DNA from: Myxococcales bacterium
Lineage (GTDB): Bacteria; Myxococcota_A; Polyangia; Polyangiales; Ga0077539
Direction of reading: 5' to 3'
Assembly (NCBI GenBank): GCA_013298625.1
Contig: JAAFIF010000009.1
Coordinates: 84,880-148,879 of the forward strand
DNA length: 64,000 nucleotides
Numbering within the stretch: the first letter of the stretch is position 1; the number at the start of each line of letters is the position of its first letter. The notes below the pieces were generated by a model. That model made no database searches, was not told the origin of the DNA, and saw only the letters and a list, made by a program, of their open reading frames with translations. Positions 1 to 8,045 of the stretch are shown here, one piece after another. Position numbers and translations under genes: made by a program.

Positions 1-174
1 GGGCTTGAGCACGGTCACGCCCTGCCAATCGCCCGGCGGCATGGTCCCTTCGGCGGCCGAGTCGAACCTGCGCGCGTGGCGAAACTGCAGGATCATCGCC
101 AGCAAAAGGACCGAGTAGAGGCACACCGCCGCCATCGAGGCCCACGCCAGCAATTGTACGAAATCGAAGCTCAT
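1..174 (-). CDS. N-terminus of a membrane glycosyltransferase (partial)
   Basis: Only the first 58 codons lie in the window; the gene runs off the left edge. An ATG at 174 opens a frame with a hydrophobic segment at about residues 5-28, then a basic stretch (RHARR) and the motif VTVLKP. A single N-terminal membrane anchor followed by V-S/T-V/I-L-K-P is the usual opening of ceramide-glucosyltransferase-like GT21/GT2 enzymes, which transfer a sugar from a nucleotide donor to a membrane lipid at the cytoplasmic face. The catalytic residues are outside the window, so the substrate cannot be judged. It is divergent from the TatD gene. Confidence 0.55.
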   Translation of the reverse strand, partial: MSFDFVQLLAWASMAAVCLYSVLLLAMILQFRHARRFDSAAEGTMPPGDWQGVTVLKP

Positions 175-389
175 TCTTCTTTCGCCGCTCCGTCGATCGC
201 GCGCTGAGAGTCCCGTGACGAGCGCGATCGGTGTGCTGCAGTGGTACCCCGCGGCCCGCGGGTTCGTCCACGGAGGGAGTCATTTTTGTCCTGCAAATTT
301 GCTGGTGAAATCGCTGCGCTGTGCCACCGTTGCTTCGCGGGGTGCGAACCGCGCTTCGCGCGTGAAGCGCTGCGCGCTACGTTGCGTCG

Positions 390-1178
390 GTGATCGACAC
401 GCACGCGCACTTCGACGACGAGTCGTTCGACAGCGACCGTGAATCATGCTGGGAGCGCGCTCTGCGCGAGGGCGTTCGAGCGCTCGTGGTCCCTGCGATC
501 AGCCCTGATCGGTGGCAGCGCACGCTGAGCGTCGCGCGCGAAGGCGCTGTTTTCGCAGCGCTCGGCGTGCATCCGCAGGCGCTGCCAGCGGTCAGCGACG
601 AGGCGATTCGGGCCGCGCTCGATGACGTCCCGTCGCTCGTGCGCGAGCGCCCCAAGCGGGTCGTCGCGATCGGCGAGGTCGGCTTCGACCACACGATCGA
701 CCTCGAGCGTGCGTCGCCCGCGAGGCAGGCAGCGGTGTTTGCGTGGCACGCGGAGGTGGCGGTCGCGCTCGGGCTCCCGCTGATCGTGCACGTGCTGCGC
801 GCGCACGATGCTGCCCTCGAAGCGCTCGAGCGCGTGAGGCTCCCGCGGCCCGCGGGGGTGATCCACAGCTATTCGGGCTCGGCTGAGCTCGTCCCGCGCT
901 ACGAGCGGCTGGGGTTCTATTTGTCCTTCGCGGGCGCGGTCACGAGGCGGACGGCGAAGCGGCCGCTCGCGGCGGCGCGCGCGGTTTCGTCGGACAAATT
1001 GCTGCTCGAAACCGACGCGCCCGACCAGTGTCCGACCGGCGCGCCTGAGGGCGTCACCCGGTGCGAGCCCGCGATGTTGTCGCTGATCGCGCGGGCGGTG
1101 GCGACGGCGAGGGGCGAAGACGAAGCCGCGCTGCGCGAGCGGACCGAGCAAAACGCGCGGCGGCTGTTCGCGCTGTGA
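390..1178 (+). CDS. TatD-family metal-dependent hydrolase (DNase)
   Basis: The 262-residue product has the normal length and all metal-ligand positions of TatD enzymes: the opening IDTHAH (H5, H7), E96 in GEVGFD, H134 in LIVH, H159 in VIHS, and D209 in LLETDAPD. Family members are TIM-barrel metal-dependent exo/endonucleases that act on DNA in the cytoplasm. The start is a GTG giving the typical M-I-D-T-H opening with no leader. The gene is convergent with the RCC1 lipoprotein gene, six bases away, so any shared terminator must lie inside one of the reading frames. The exact substrate is not inferable. Confidence 0.9.
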   Translation: MIDTHAHFDDESFDSDRESCWERALREGVRALVVPAISPDRWQRTLSVAREGAVFAALGVHPQALPAVSDEAIRAALDDVPSLVRERPKRVVAIGEVGFDHTIDLERASPARQAAVFAWHAEVAVALGLPLIVHVLRAHDAALEALERVRLPRPAGVIHSYSGSAELVPRYERLGFYLSFAGAVTRRTAKRPLAAARAVSSDKLLLETDAPDQCPTGAPEGVTRCEPAMLSLIARAVATARGEDEAALRERTEQNARRLFAL

Positions 1179-1184
1179 GCTCGC

Positions 1185-4100
1185 TCAGCGAGCCCACGCG
1201 ATCGGCCGCGGAAACAGCGCGTATCCGAAGCCGTCGACCCCGAGCGCGAGCTGCGTGTTGGCGCCCCAGCACCACACGGTGCGGTCGCTCTTTCGAAAGC
1301 ACACCGCGGTCGCGCTGATGGCGACGTCGGCGACGTCGGTCGCTCCCGCGACGAGCACGGGCGTCGTCCACGGAGAGGTGCCTGGCAAGAACGCGCCGAG
1401 TCCGCCGGTTCCCCAGCAGTAGAGCGTCCTGTCGGCGGTGATCGCGCACACGCGCGAGGAGAACATCGCGATGCGCGTCGCGCGCACGCCCGCGGGCAGC
1501 GCGACGGTCGCGCCCATCGGGCGAGGCATGGTGTCCCCGACGCCGAGCTGTCCGTTGGTGTTCGAGCCGAAGCCGCGAATCGAGCCGTCAGCGCGGACGA
1601 TCAGCGTCGAGTCGGTTCCCAAGGCGAAATCCACGGCGTCTGTGACGCCGCCGGCGACCTCTGCGCTCGCGCTCGACGACATCGCCGTGCCGAGGGCTCC
1701 GACGCTGCTCGAGCCCCAGCAGCGCACCTCGGAGCCCACCATCGCGCAGCGATGCGAGCTCGTCCCAACCAGCACGCGCGTCGCGCCGGTCGTGTTCGGC
1801 ACCAGGGTCGTCGGCGCGTTGAAGACCCAACCTCCCGTGTTGCACGAGACGTTGCTCGTCGCGCCGACGCCGTGCACGACGCACACGAGCTGCGTCGACG
1901 ACGCGAGCTGCGTGATGTTCGTCGGCGTCGCGTACGTGCCCGATTGCCGCACGCCGGACGTGGCCGAAACCGAGGTCGCGCCGAACCACTGCACAGGCGC
2001 CCCTGCCATGGGCTGCGCGAACGTCACGTGATAGCCCGTCGCGACGTTGGACCACGAGCCTGCGAGCGGGGTGATGAGCGACGCGGTCGACGGCGTGGGA
2101 TCGACCGCCCCGAACGTGTTGGCTCCCCAACACGAGACCGCGGTGCCGCTGCGCGCGCAGAAGTGAAAATTGCCCGCGACGATTTGGTCTGCAGAAAACC
2201 CAGGGATCGGCTGCGCGACGAGGGTCGACACCGACGAGTTGTCCCCGAGCGAGCCAGCGCCGTTGCTGCCCCAGCACTCGACCTCGCCGCTCGCGGTGAT
2301 CTGGCAGCCGTTGTTCACGAACGCGAGGTCGCGCGCGGCGCGCAGCTGGCCCACGGCGACGGGCGTCGAGGAGCGCGCGGCCGTTCCGTTGCCGAGCGGC
2401 CCGTTGCCGAAGCAGTACACGGGGGACGTGGGCGGTCCGCCGAGGATGCACGTGCGGCTGCCTCCGGCCCACACGCGGCGAATGTCCGTTCCGGGGATCG
2501 CTACGTCGAGCGGCGCGAGGCTCTGCAGCATCGGAGACGCGAGCTGACCCGCCAGGTTCGAACCCCAGCAGAGCAGCGTTCCGTTTGCGCGACGGCCGCA
2601 GAAGTGGGCGTCGCCCGCGGCCAGCTCGACGATGCCGCTCACGCTCGGGACCACCAGCGCGACGTCCGACCTCGCCACGGTCATCGGCTGCCCCAACGCG
2701 AGCTGATAGTTCGATCCCCAGCACGCGACGGTCCCGTCCATCAACAACGCGCACGAGCTCTGCGCGCCAGTCGCGATCTGCTGCGCGGCCATCGGCAGCG
2801 GCACCATCCGCGGCGCGGTCCCGCCGAACACGCTGCCGATCGTCCCGCACTGACCGTCGCCGCTGTACCCCCAACACCACACCGTGCCCGTCGTCGTGAG
2901 CGCGCACCCGAAGTTGCCGCCTGCCCGCACGCGCGTGGCCATCGGCACCGACGGAACCAACACCGGCGCGCTCACCGCGCTGCCCGCGTTGCTGCCGACC
3001 TCTCCCACGGTGTTGCGACCCCAGCAGTACACCCGGCCCGAGTCCACCGCGCACACGAGCTCGCTGTTCGCTGAGATGTCCGTGATGCTTCGCAGTCCCG
3101 CCACGGGCCGCGGCGAAGGCGCTGGGTCGAGCGTCCCGTTTCCGACCGCCCCGCTGGTGTTCGCGCCCCAGCACTCTGCGGTCCCGTTGGACAATCGAAC
3201 GCACGCGCCGTTGGACCGAACCGTGATTTGCTCAGCGCGAACGCAGCTCGATTGCTCGCAGCGCGTCACGCCCGCGCATCGGATCCCGCAGCCCCCGCAG
3301 TGGTTCGCGTCGCGCGTCGTGTCGACCTCGCACCCGTTGCTCGAATCACCGTCGCAGTTGGCGAAGCCTCGACTGCAGCGCAGCCCGCAGGAGCCCGCCG
3401 CGCACAGCGCGGTGCTGTTCGGCCCCGCAGGGCACGCCGCGTCGCACGCGCCGCAGTGCAGCGTCGACGTCATCAGGTCTGGACACGCCGCGCCGCACCG
3501 CGTGCGTCCCGGGTCGCACCCGGTCGAGCACATCCCTGTCGTTCCGTTGCAGACCGGCGTCGCGCCGCCGCACCCGTTGCCGCAACGACCGCAGTGCGCC
3601 GCGCTCTCTCTCGTGTCGGTCTCGCACCCGTTCGTCGGGTCGCCATCGCAGTCGCCAAACCCCGCGAGGCACCCTCGCTCGCAGCTGCCCATGGCGCACG
3701 TCGCCGTGGCGTTGCTCTGCGGCTCGCAGCGCGCTCCGCACGCGCCGCAGTGCTGCGCGCTGCTCTGCAAATCCACACACAGACCGTCGCACAGCCGCTG
3801 CGTCCCTGGGCAGCCCGAGGCGCATCGACCGTCGCCGCACACGGGCGTCGCGCCCGAGCAGCTCACGTCGCAGCGCCCGCAGGTCGCCGCGGCGCGCAGG
3901 TCCGCCTCGCATCCGTTGTCCGCCACGAGATCGCAGTCCGCGCGGCCCGCAGCGCAAGCGTACTGGCAAGTCCCCTGCGGCGTGCACGCGACGCTCGATC
4001 CCGCGCGCTCGGAGCACGTCCCGCACTGGCCTCCGCAACCGTCATCACCGCACGTGCGGCCCGTACAGTCTGGCGTGCACTCGGGGCCGACCTCCGATGC

Positions 4101-4625
4101 ACGCGCGTCGCGCTCGGTGCTCCGGTCGAACTCGGCGCTCTCGACCATCGAGGCAGCGCACCGTCCGTCAGCGCCGCACGAGCTGCCCGCTGGGCACCGA
4201 ACGCCCACGCATCGGCTGCTGAGAAACACGTCGATCGCTCGCGTCTGGCCGGGCGCGAACTGCACCGTGCGATCGAGCACAAACGACTGGTCCTGCTCGC
4301 GTTGATTGCGGCCGAGGACGCGCACCGCGAAGCGCAGGTTGACCGCTCCGCCCGCGCTCTCGCCTCGCCTCGGCTGCACCGACAGCGACGAGGGAAACGT
4401 CAGCAGAAGCTCGTCCGCCCTCACTCCGCGCGACAGCAGCTGCGTCGTCCCCGTGCGTCGCCCTTCGCTCGTGACCGTGAACTGCAGCTCGATCCTTCGG
4501 TCGTCGGCGATGTCCGAGTCGAGCCTCACGACGATCACTGTCGCGGGAGTGACGCAGCCCGCGAGCAGCGCGAGCAGCAACGACGCCGCGCACGCGGCAA
4601 ACCACCGGTGAAATGCGACGATCAC
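1185..4625 (-). CDS. RCC1-repeat lipoprotein with Cys-rich repeat module
   Basis: The 1146-residue product starts at a GTG with a lipoprotein signal (LLAGC, lipidated Cys24). Residues about 30-150 form a beta-rich domain. Residues about 178-460 are a Cys-rich array with units such as DCDGDPTNGCE and HCGxCGxxC. Residues about 470-1140 are RCC1-type propeller repeats (VxCWGxN...GQLG), enough for at least two blades-in-a-ring modules. Such proteins are common on the myxobacterial cell surface and are presumed to bind proteins or ligands; no enzymatic role is visible. The regular Cys spacing suggests disulphide knots outside the cytoplasm. It is divergent from the beta-helix lipoprotein across 92 bases and shares its fold type with the protein at 60014-61762. 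Confidence 0.88.
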   Translation of the reverse strand: MIVAFHRWFAACAASLLLALLAGCVTPATVIVVRLDSDIADDRRIELQFTVTSEGRRTGTTQLLSRGVRADELLLTFPSSLSVQPRRGESAGGAVNLRFAVRVLGRNQREQDQSFVLDRTVQFAPGQTRAIDVFLSSRCVGVRCPAGSSCGADGRCAASMVESAEFDRSTERDARASEVGPECTPDCTGRTCGDDGCGGQCGTCSERAGSSVACTPQGTCQYACAAGRADCDLVADNGCEADLRAAATCGRCDVSCSGATPVCGDGRCASGCPGTQRLCDGLCVDLQSSAQHCGACGARCEPQSNATATCAMGSCERGCLAGFGDCDGDPTNGCETDTRESAAHCGRCGNGCGGATPVCNGTTGMCSTGCDPGRTRCGAACPDLMTSTLHCGACDAACPAGPNSTALCAAGSCGLRCSRGFANCDGDSSNGCEVDTTRDANHCGGCGIRCAGVTRCEQSSCVRAEQITVRSNGACVRLSNGTAECWGANTSGAVGNGTLDPAPSPRPVAGLRSITDISANSELVCAVDSGRVYCWGRNTVGEVGSNAGSAVSAPVLVPSVPMATRVRAGGNFGCALTTTGTVWCWGYSGDGQCGTIGSVFGGTAPRMVPLPMAAQQIATGAQSSCALLMDGTVACWGSNYQLALGQPMTVARSDVALVVPSVSGIVELAAGDAHFCGRRANGTLLCWGSNLAGQLASPMLQSLAPLDVAIPGTDIRRVWAGGSRTCILGGPPTSPVYCFGNGPLGNGTAARSSTPVAVGQLRAARDLAFVNNGCQITASGEVECWGSNGAGSLGDNSSVSTLVAQPIPGFSADQIVAGNFHFCARSGTAVSCWGANTFGAVDPTPSTASLITPLAGSWSNVATGYHVTFAQPMAGAPVQWFGATSVSATSGVRQSGTYATPTNITQLASSTQLVCVVHGVGATSNVSCNTGGWVFNAPTTLVPNTTGATRVLVGTSSHRCAMVGSEVRCWGSSSVGALGTAMSSSASAEVAGGVTDAVDFALGTDSTLIVRADGSIRGFGSNTNGQLGVGDTMPRPMGATVALPAGVRATRIAMFSSRVCAITADRTLYCWGTGGLGAFLPGTSPWTTPVLVAGATDVADVAISATAVCFRKSDRTVWCWGANTQLALGVDGFGYALFPRPIAWAR

Positions 4626-4717
4626 GCCCTCGATGCTCGCACGGGCCTCGCCGTTGCGTCGACGCGGATCCCCGATCGGCGATGCCGCCGCGCGTCCGTG
4701 TACACTCTCGCGAACCG

Positions 4718-6406
4718 ATGCCCAACGTGCGCGTGTGTGTCTCTGTACTCGTCGCGCTCAGCGCGTGTTCTCCCGCAGAAATGCCCGTCGATTCTGCGGT
4801 CGACGACCGCGTCGCGCCCGTTGACGCGTCGCGCTCGGACGTCGCTTCGGCAGACCAGGGTGTCCTCGATAGCGGCCTCGTCGACGACGTGGTCGCGCCC
4901 TCGATGGACGTCGCGAGCCCGACCCCCGACGGCGCGATGATCGTCGACAGCGGCGTCGCGCAGCCGGACGTTGGCTCGCCGAGCGACGGGGGCTGCGTCG
5001 ATCCCGCGAGCGCGATCCACGTGGCCACGGGCGGCGCGGACGGCAACGACGGCAGCGCGGCGCGGCCCTTCGCGACGATCAACCGCGCGGTGATGGCGGC
5101 GAGCGCGGGCAGCACGATCGTGGTGGCCGCGGGGACGTATCGCGAGCTCGTGGTGATCAACCGCTCGGGGCGTATGGGCGCGCCCATCACGCTGCGCGCG
5201 CGGTGCGGAGCGCGGCCGATCATCGACGGCGCGGGGCTCGGTCGCGGCGTCGGCAACGCGGCGCTGGTGCGCATCGAGTCGCAGTCGTGGGTCACGGTCG
5301 AGGGCTTCGAGCTGCGCGGCCTCGCTGGACTGGGCGGAAACTTCCCGGCCGGCATCTGGGTCCGCGGCGCCTCGACCAACGTCACGCTGCGCAGAAATCT
5401 CGTGCACTCGATCAACGCCGAAGGCGGCGGCCGCGTCAACGGCGCCCACGGAATCGCGGTCTACGGCAGCACCACCACGCCCGCCGAAGACATCACCATC
5501 GAGGGCAACGAGCTGCGCGACATGGTGCTCGGCCCCAGCGAAGCGATGGTGATCAACGGCAACGTCCGGCGCTTCACCGTCCGAGACAACAGCGTGCACG
5601 ACGTCAACAACATCGCGTACGACTTCATCGGCTTCGAGCGCGACGTGTGCCCGAGCTGCAATCAGACCGACGCGCTCGACCGCGCGGACGTCAACCGCGT
5701 GCGCGACGGCCTGGTGGTGGGCAACCTCGCGTACAACGTCACCAGCGCGCGCAACCCTGCGTATACGGGCGAGAAGGCGGCGGGGTGCTTCTACGTCGAC
5801 GGGGGAGGGCGCATCGTGATCGAGCGCAACCGCGCGCACCACTGCGACCTCGGCGTCGAGCTCGCGAGCGAGCACGCGGGGCTGAGCACGCGCGCGGTCA
5901 CCGTGCGCAACAACGTCCTGTGGCTCAACGACGTGACGGGCGTCGCCACGGGCGGCTACGACGCGGGCAACGGACCCGGCGGCGGCGCGGCGCGCGACTG
6001 CGTGATCGTGCACAACACCATCGTCGACAGCTCGCGCAGCGGCTGGGCCAACGCGGGGATCATTCTGCAGAACCGCAACGTGAACAACGTGTACGCGAGC
6101 AACGTGATCGTCGCGACCGCGGGCCACCGAGCGATCGACGTGGGCGGCTCGATGAACAGCGGCAACACGGTGGACTACAACCTGCTGTTTCGCGGCGGAG
6201 CTGCGGGCGTCACCGTGGGCAGCCATCAAGTGAGCGCCGACCCGCTCTTCGTCGACGGCGCTGGCGGGGACTATCGACTTCGGATGGGCTCTCCTGCGGT
6301 GGATCGCGGCGCTCCGTACGACGCCGCCCGCGATGGAGCGCTCGACGCCGACGGCCGCCCCCGGTCCGCTGCGGTCGCGCCGGACATCGGCGCGTACGAG
6401 CGCTGA
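4718..6406 (+). CDS. Right-handed beta-helix lipoprotein
   Basis: The 563-residue protein is exported and probably lipidated at Cys17 (VALSAC). The frame is open upstream to 4613, but only the ATG at 4718 places the signal peptide at the N-terminus. Residues about 18-90 are an Asp/Ala/Val-rich linker. From about residue 95 there is a DUF1565-like opening (GGADGNDGSAARPFATI) and then parallel beta-helix repeats rich in N-N-x-V/I turns (ITIEGNEL, VTVRNNVLW, NTIVDS), ending in the ADPLFVD...DIGAYE tail often seen in this class. Relatives bind or cleave polysaccharide; I see no clear catalytic residue set, so an adhesive role is equally possible. It ends four bases before convergent elaA. Confidence 0.82.
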   Translation: MPNVRVCVSVLVALSACSPAEMPVDSAVDDRVAPVDASRSDVASADQGVLDSGLVDDVVAPSMDVASPTPDGAMIVDSGVAQPDVGSPSDGGCVDPASAIHVATGGADGNDGSAARPFATINRAVMAASAGSTIVVAAGTYRELVVINRSGRMGAPITLRARCGARPIIDGAGLGRGVGNAALVRIESQSWVTVEGFELRGLAGLGGNFPAGIWVRGASTNVTLRRNLVHSINAEGGGRVNGAHGIAVYGSTTTPAEDITIEGNELRDMVLGPSEAMVINGNVRRFTVRDNSVHDVNNIAYDFIGFERDVCPSCNQTDALDRADVNRVRDGLVVGNLAYNVTSARNPAYTGEKAAGCFYVDGGGRIVIERNRAHHCDLGVELASEHAGLSTRAVTVRNNVLWLNDVTGVATGGYDAGNGPGGGAARDCVIVHNTIVDSSRSGWANAGIILQNRNVNNVYASNVIVATAGHRAIDVGGSMNSGNTVDYNLLFRGGAAGVTVGSHQVSADPLFVDGAGGDYRLRMGSPAVDRGAPYDAARDGALDADGRPRSAAVAPDIGAYER

Positions 6407-6410
6407 TCGC

Positions 6411-6890
6411 TCACGGGCGCAGCATGGCGATGTGCGGGACGTCGTCTTCGAGGTACCGCTCGGACACCGCGCGAAAGCCAAACTCGCCGTAGAACCGCTC
6501 GAGGTGCGCCTGCGCGCTGATGCGCACGGCGACGGGGCCGAGCGCGCGGAGCATCTCGTCGAGGATCGTGCGCACCAGGGTCCGTCCGAGGCCCGTCCCG
6601 CGCGCCTCGGGGGCGCTGATCACGCGGCCGAAGGATGCTTCTTCGTACTTGATTCCTGGGGCGAAGAATCGAGCGACCGCGAGCAGCTCGGGGATCACCG
6701 CGTCGCCGCCGCGCGCCGCGCGCTCGGCCCACACGTGCGTCGCGCGGTGATCGTACCCGTCTGCGTCGAGGTACGCGCACTGCTGCTCGACCACGAACAC
6801 CCGCTGCCGCAGCTGCAAGATCCCGTACAGCTCGGGCGCGGTCAGCTCGGCGAACGGGCGCGCTCTCCACAGAAGCTCTGTCGTGGCCAT
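6411..6890 (-). CDS. elaA: ElaA-type GNAT N-acetyltransferase
   Basis: The 159-residue protein matches the ElaA branch of the GNAT superfamily. The hallmark opening is present at about residues 17-45 (ELYGILQLRQRVFVVEQQCAY), followed by the acetyl-CoA loop region APEARGTGLGRTLV near residue 95. The family transfers acetyl from acetyl-CoA to an amine; the physiological substrate of ElaA is not established. It is divergent from ohr, and the 99-base gap carries the ohr promoter candidate. Length and motifs are normal. Confidence 0.87.
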   Translation of the reverse strand: MATTELLWRARPFAELTAPELYGILQLRQRVFVVEQQCAYLDADGYDHRATHVWAERAARGGDAVIPELLAVARFFAPGIKYEEASFGRVISAPEARGTGLGRTLVRTILDEMLRALGPVAVRISAQAHLERFYGEFGFRAVSERYLEDDVPHIAMLRP

Positions 6891-6954
6891 CTCGCTCGGG
6901 ATGCTCGCCTCGCGGTCCGAGAATTGCGAGCGAAAAACCAGCGAAGAAAATCAC

Positions 6955-6983
6955 TTGCGCACAATTGAATAGCGCACTATCTA
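6955..6983 (+). promoter_or_regulatory. Candidate ohr promoter with OhrR-type site in the spacer
   Basis: TTGCGC (6955-6960) and TATCTA (6978-6983) are separated by 17 bases and resemble -35 and -10 boxes. The spacer is AT-rich, with an ACAATTG core of the kind found in OhrR operators, and GCGCAC occurs twice (6957-6962 and 6972-6977). The ATG of ohr is only six bases past the -10 box, so transcription would begin at or next to the start codon (a leaderless message). Inferred from sequence only. Confidence 0.45.
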
Positions 6984-6989
6984 ATCTTC

Positions 6990-7424
6990 ATGACCACTGC
7001 AGCTCCCCTCTCGAAGGTCCTCTACACCGCCACCGCCACCGCGATCGGCGGCCGCAACGGCTCGGTCAAGAGCGACGACGGCACCATCGACATGCCCGTC
7101 ACCATGCCCAAGGGCCTCGGCGGCGACGGCAAGCCTGGGACCAACCCCGAGCAGCTCTTCGCCTCGGGCTACGCCGCGTGCTTCGGCAGCGCTCTCGGCT
7201 TCGTCGCCCGCGCCCAGTCCATCCAAACCGGCCCCGTGTCCATCACCGCCAAGGTCAGCATCGGCCCCGCGGGCGCGGGCTTCGGCCTGCAGGTCGAGCT
7301 CGTCGCGCACTTGCCCGAGCTCGATCGCACCCAGGCCGAAGCGCTCGTCGCCGCCGCGCACCAGGTCTGCCCGTACTCCAACGCCACCCGCGGCAACGTG
7401 GTCGTTTCGCTCTCCGTCGCGTGA
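6990..7424 (+). CDS. ohr: Organic hydroperoxide resistance protein Ohr (OsmC family)
   Basis: The 144-residue cytoplasmic peroxidase has both redox cysteines of Ohr: C64 in YAACF and C127 in QVCPYS. The family-typical TNPEQLFASGYAACF segment is intact. Ohr reduces organic and lipid hydroperoxides to alcohols, regenerated through lipoylated enzymes. No ribosome-binding site is visible upstream, consistent with the leaderless promoter proposed at 6955-6983. The next gene, 22 bases downstream in the same direction, is its expected regulator. Confidence 0.94.
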   Translation: MTTAAPLSKVLYTATATAIGGRNGSVKSDDGTIDMPVTMPKGLGGDGKPGTNPEQLFASGYAACFGSALGFVARAQSIQTGPVSITAKVSIGPAGAGFGLQVELVAHLPELDRTQAEALVAAAHQVCPYSNATRGNVVVSLSVA

Positions 7425-7446
7425 CCGGTGTAAACACCGTCGCGCC

Positions 7447-7935
7447 ATGGCCACTGTCGACGACGTCCTCGGCCTCGATCAGCAGCTCTGCTTCGCGCTC
7501 TACTCTGCGTCGCGCGCGATGATCCGCGCCTATCAGCCGCTGCTCGAGCCGCTGGGCATCACCTACCCGCAGTACCTCACGCTGCTGGTCCTCTGGCAGG
7601 AGGACGGCGTCTCGGTCAAGCGCTTGGGCGAGCGCCTCTCGCTCGACTCGGGCACGCTCACGCCGCTGTTGCAGCGGCTCGAAGCGCAGGGGCTCGTCCG
7701 CAAGCAGCGCTCGGACGAAGACGAGCGGGTCGTCCTCGTGCACGTCACCGCTGCGGGACGTCAGCTGCGCGCCAAGGCCAAGAGCATCCCCAAGGCGCTC
7801 GCGTGTCAGTCGGGCTTCGACCTCGCGGACCCGCGCGCCATCGACTCGCTCGCCGCGCTGCGCGAACGACTGCACGCGCTCACGCGCACGCTGACGAGCG
7901 ACGAGCCTCCGCCCGCCGGCAAGAAGAGCGGCTAA
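7447..7935 (+). CDS. ohrR: OhrR, MarR-family organic peroxide sensor
   Basis: The 162-residue MarR winged-helix protein carries the sensing cysteine at C15 (LCFALYSASRAM) and a second cysteine at C120. The 105-residue separation equals that of the two-Cys OhrR type (C22/C127 of Xanthomonas), where peroxide drives an intersubunit disulphide and DNA release. The recognition-helix region GTLTPLLQRLEAQGLV and the wing RSDEDERVV are complete. A small palindrome (CGGTG-TAAA-CACCG, 7426-7439) sits between ohr and ohrR. It likely represses ohr and itself. The stop codon borders a dispersed hairpin repeat that may act as terminator. Confidence 0.9.
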   Translation: MATVDDVLGLDQQLCFALYSASRAMIRAYQPLLEPLGITYPQYLTLLVLWQEDGVSVKRLGERLSLDSGTLTPLLQRLEAQGLVRKQRSDEDERVVLVHVTAAGRQLRAKAKSIPKALACQSGFDLADPRAIDSLAALRERLHALTRTLTSDEPPPAGKKSG

Positions 7936-8045
7936 ACCACTACCGCGACTGGGTTCGTAGTGTTCCCGGTACGCGGCAGTGGTTTGACTTGATTTCAACC
8001 GCGCTCATCCGCTCCTGTCATCTGCGATGCCCGTCGCGGGCGCGG
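7935..8045. repeat. Dispersed hairpin repeat, copy A
   Basis: This stretch matches 46187-46298 in inverted orientation over about 110 bases, with scattered substitutions. It contains an inverted repeat, CCACTACCGCG (7937-7947) and CGCGGCAGTGG (7972-7982), with one mismatch. It begins at the ohrR stop codon and runs into the 3' end of the convergent gene at 8005-9447, so it seems to supply the last codons of that gene. It probably folds as a terminator-like hairpin between convergent genes. Confidence 0.65.

Noticed and set aside
4622..6481. Long minus-strand frame opposite the beta-helix gene
   Set aside because: Composition is that of a high-GC antisense shadow; no start context or family signature.
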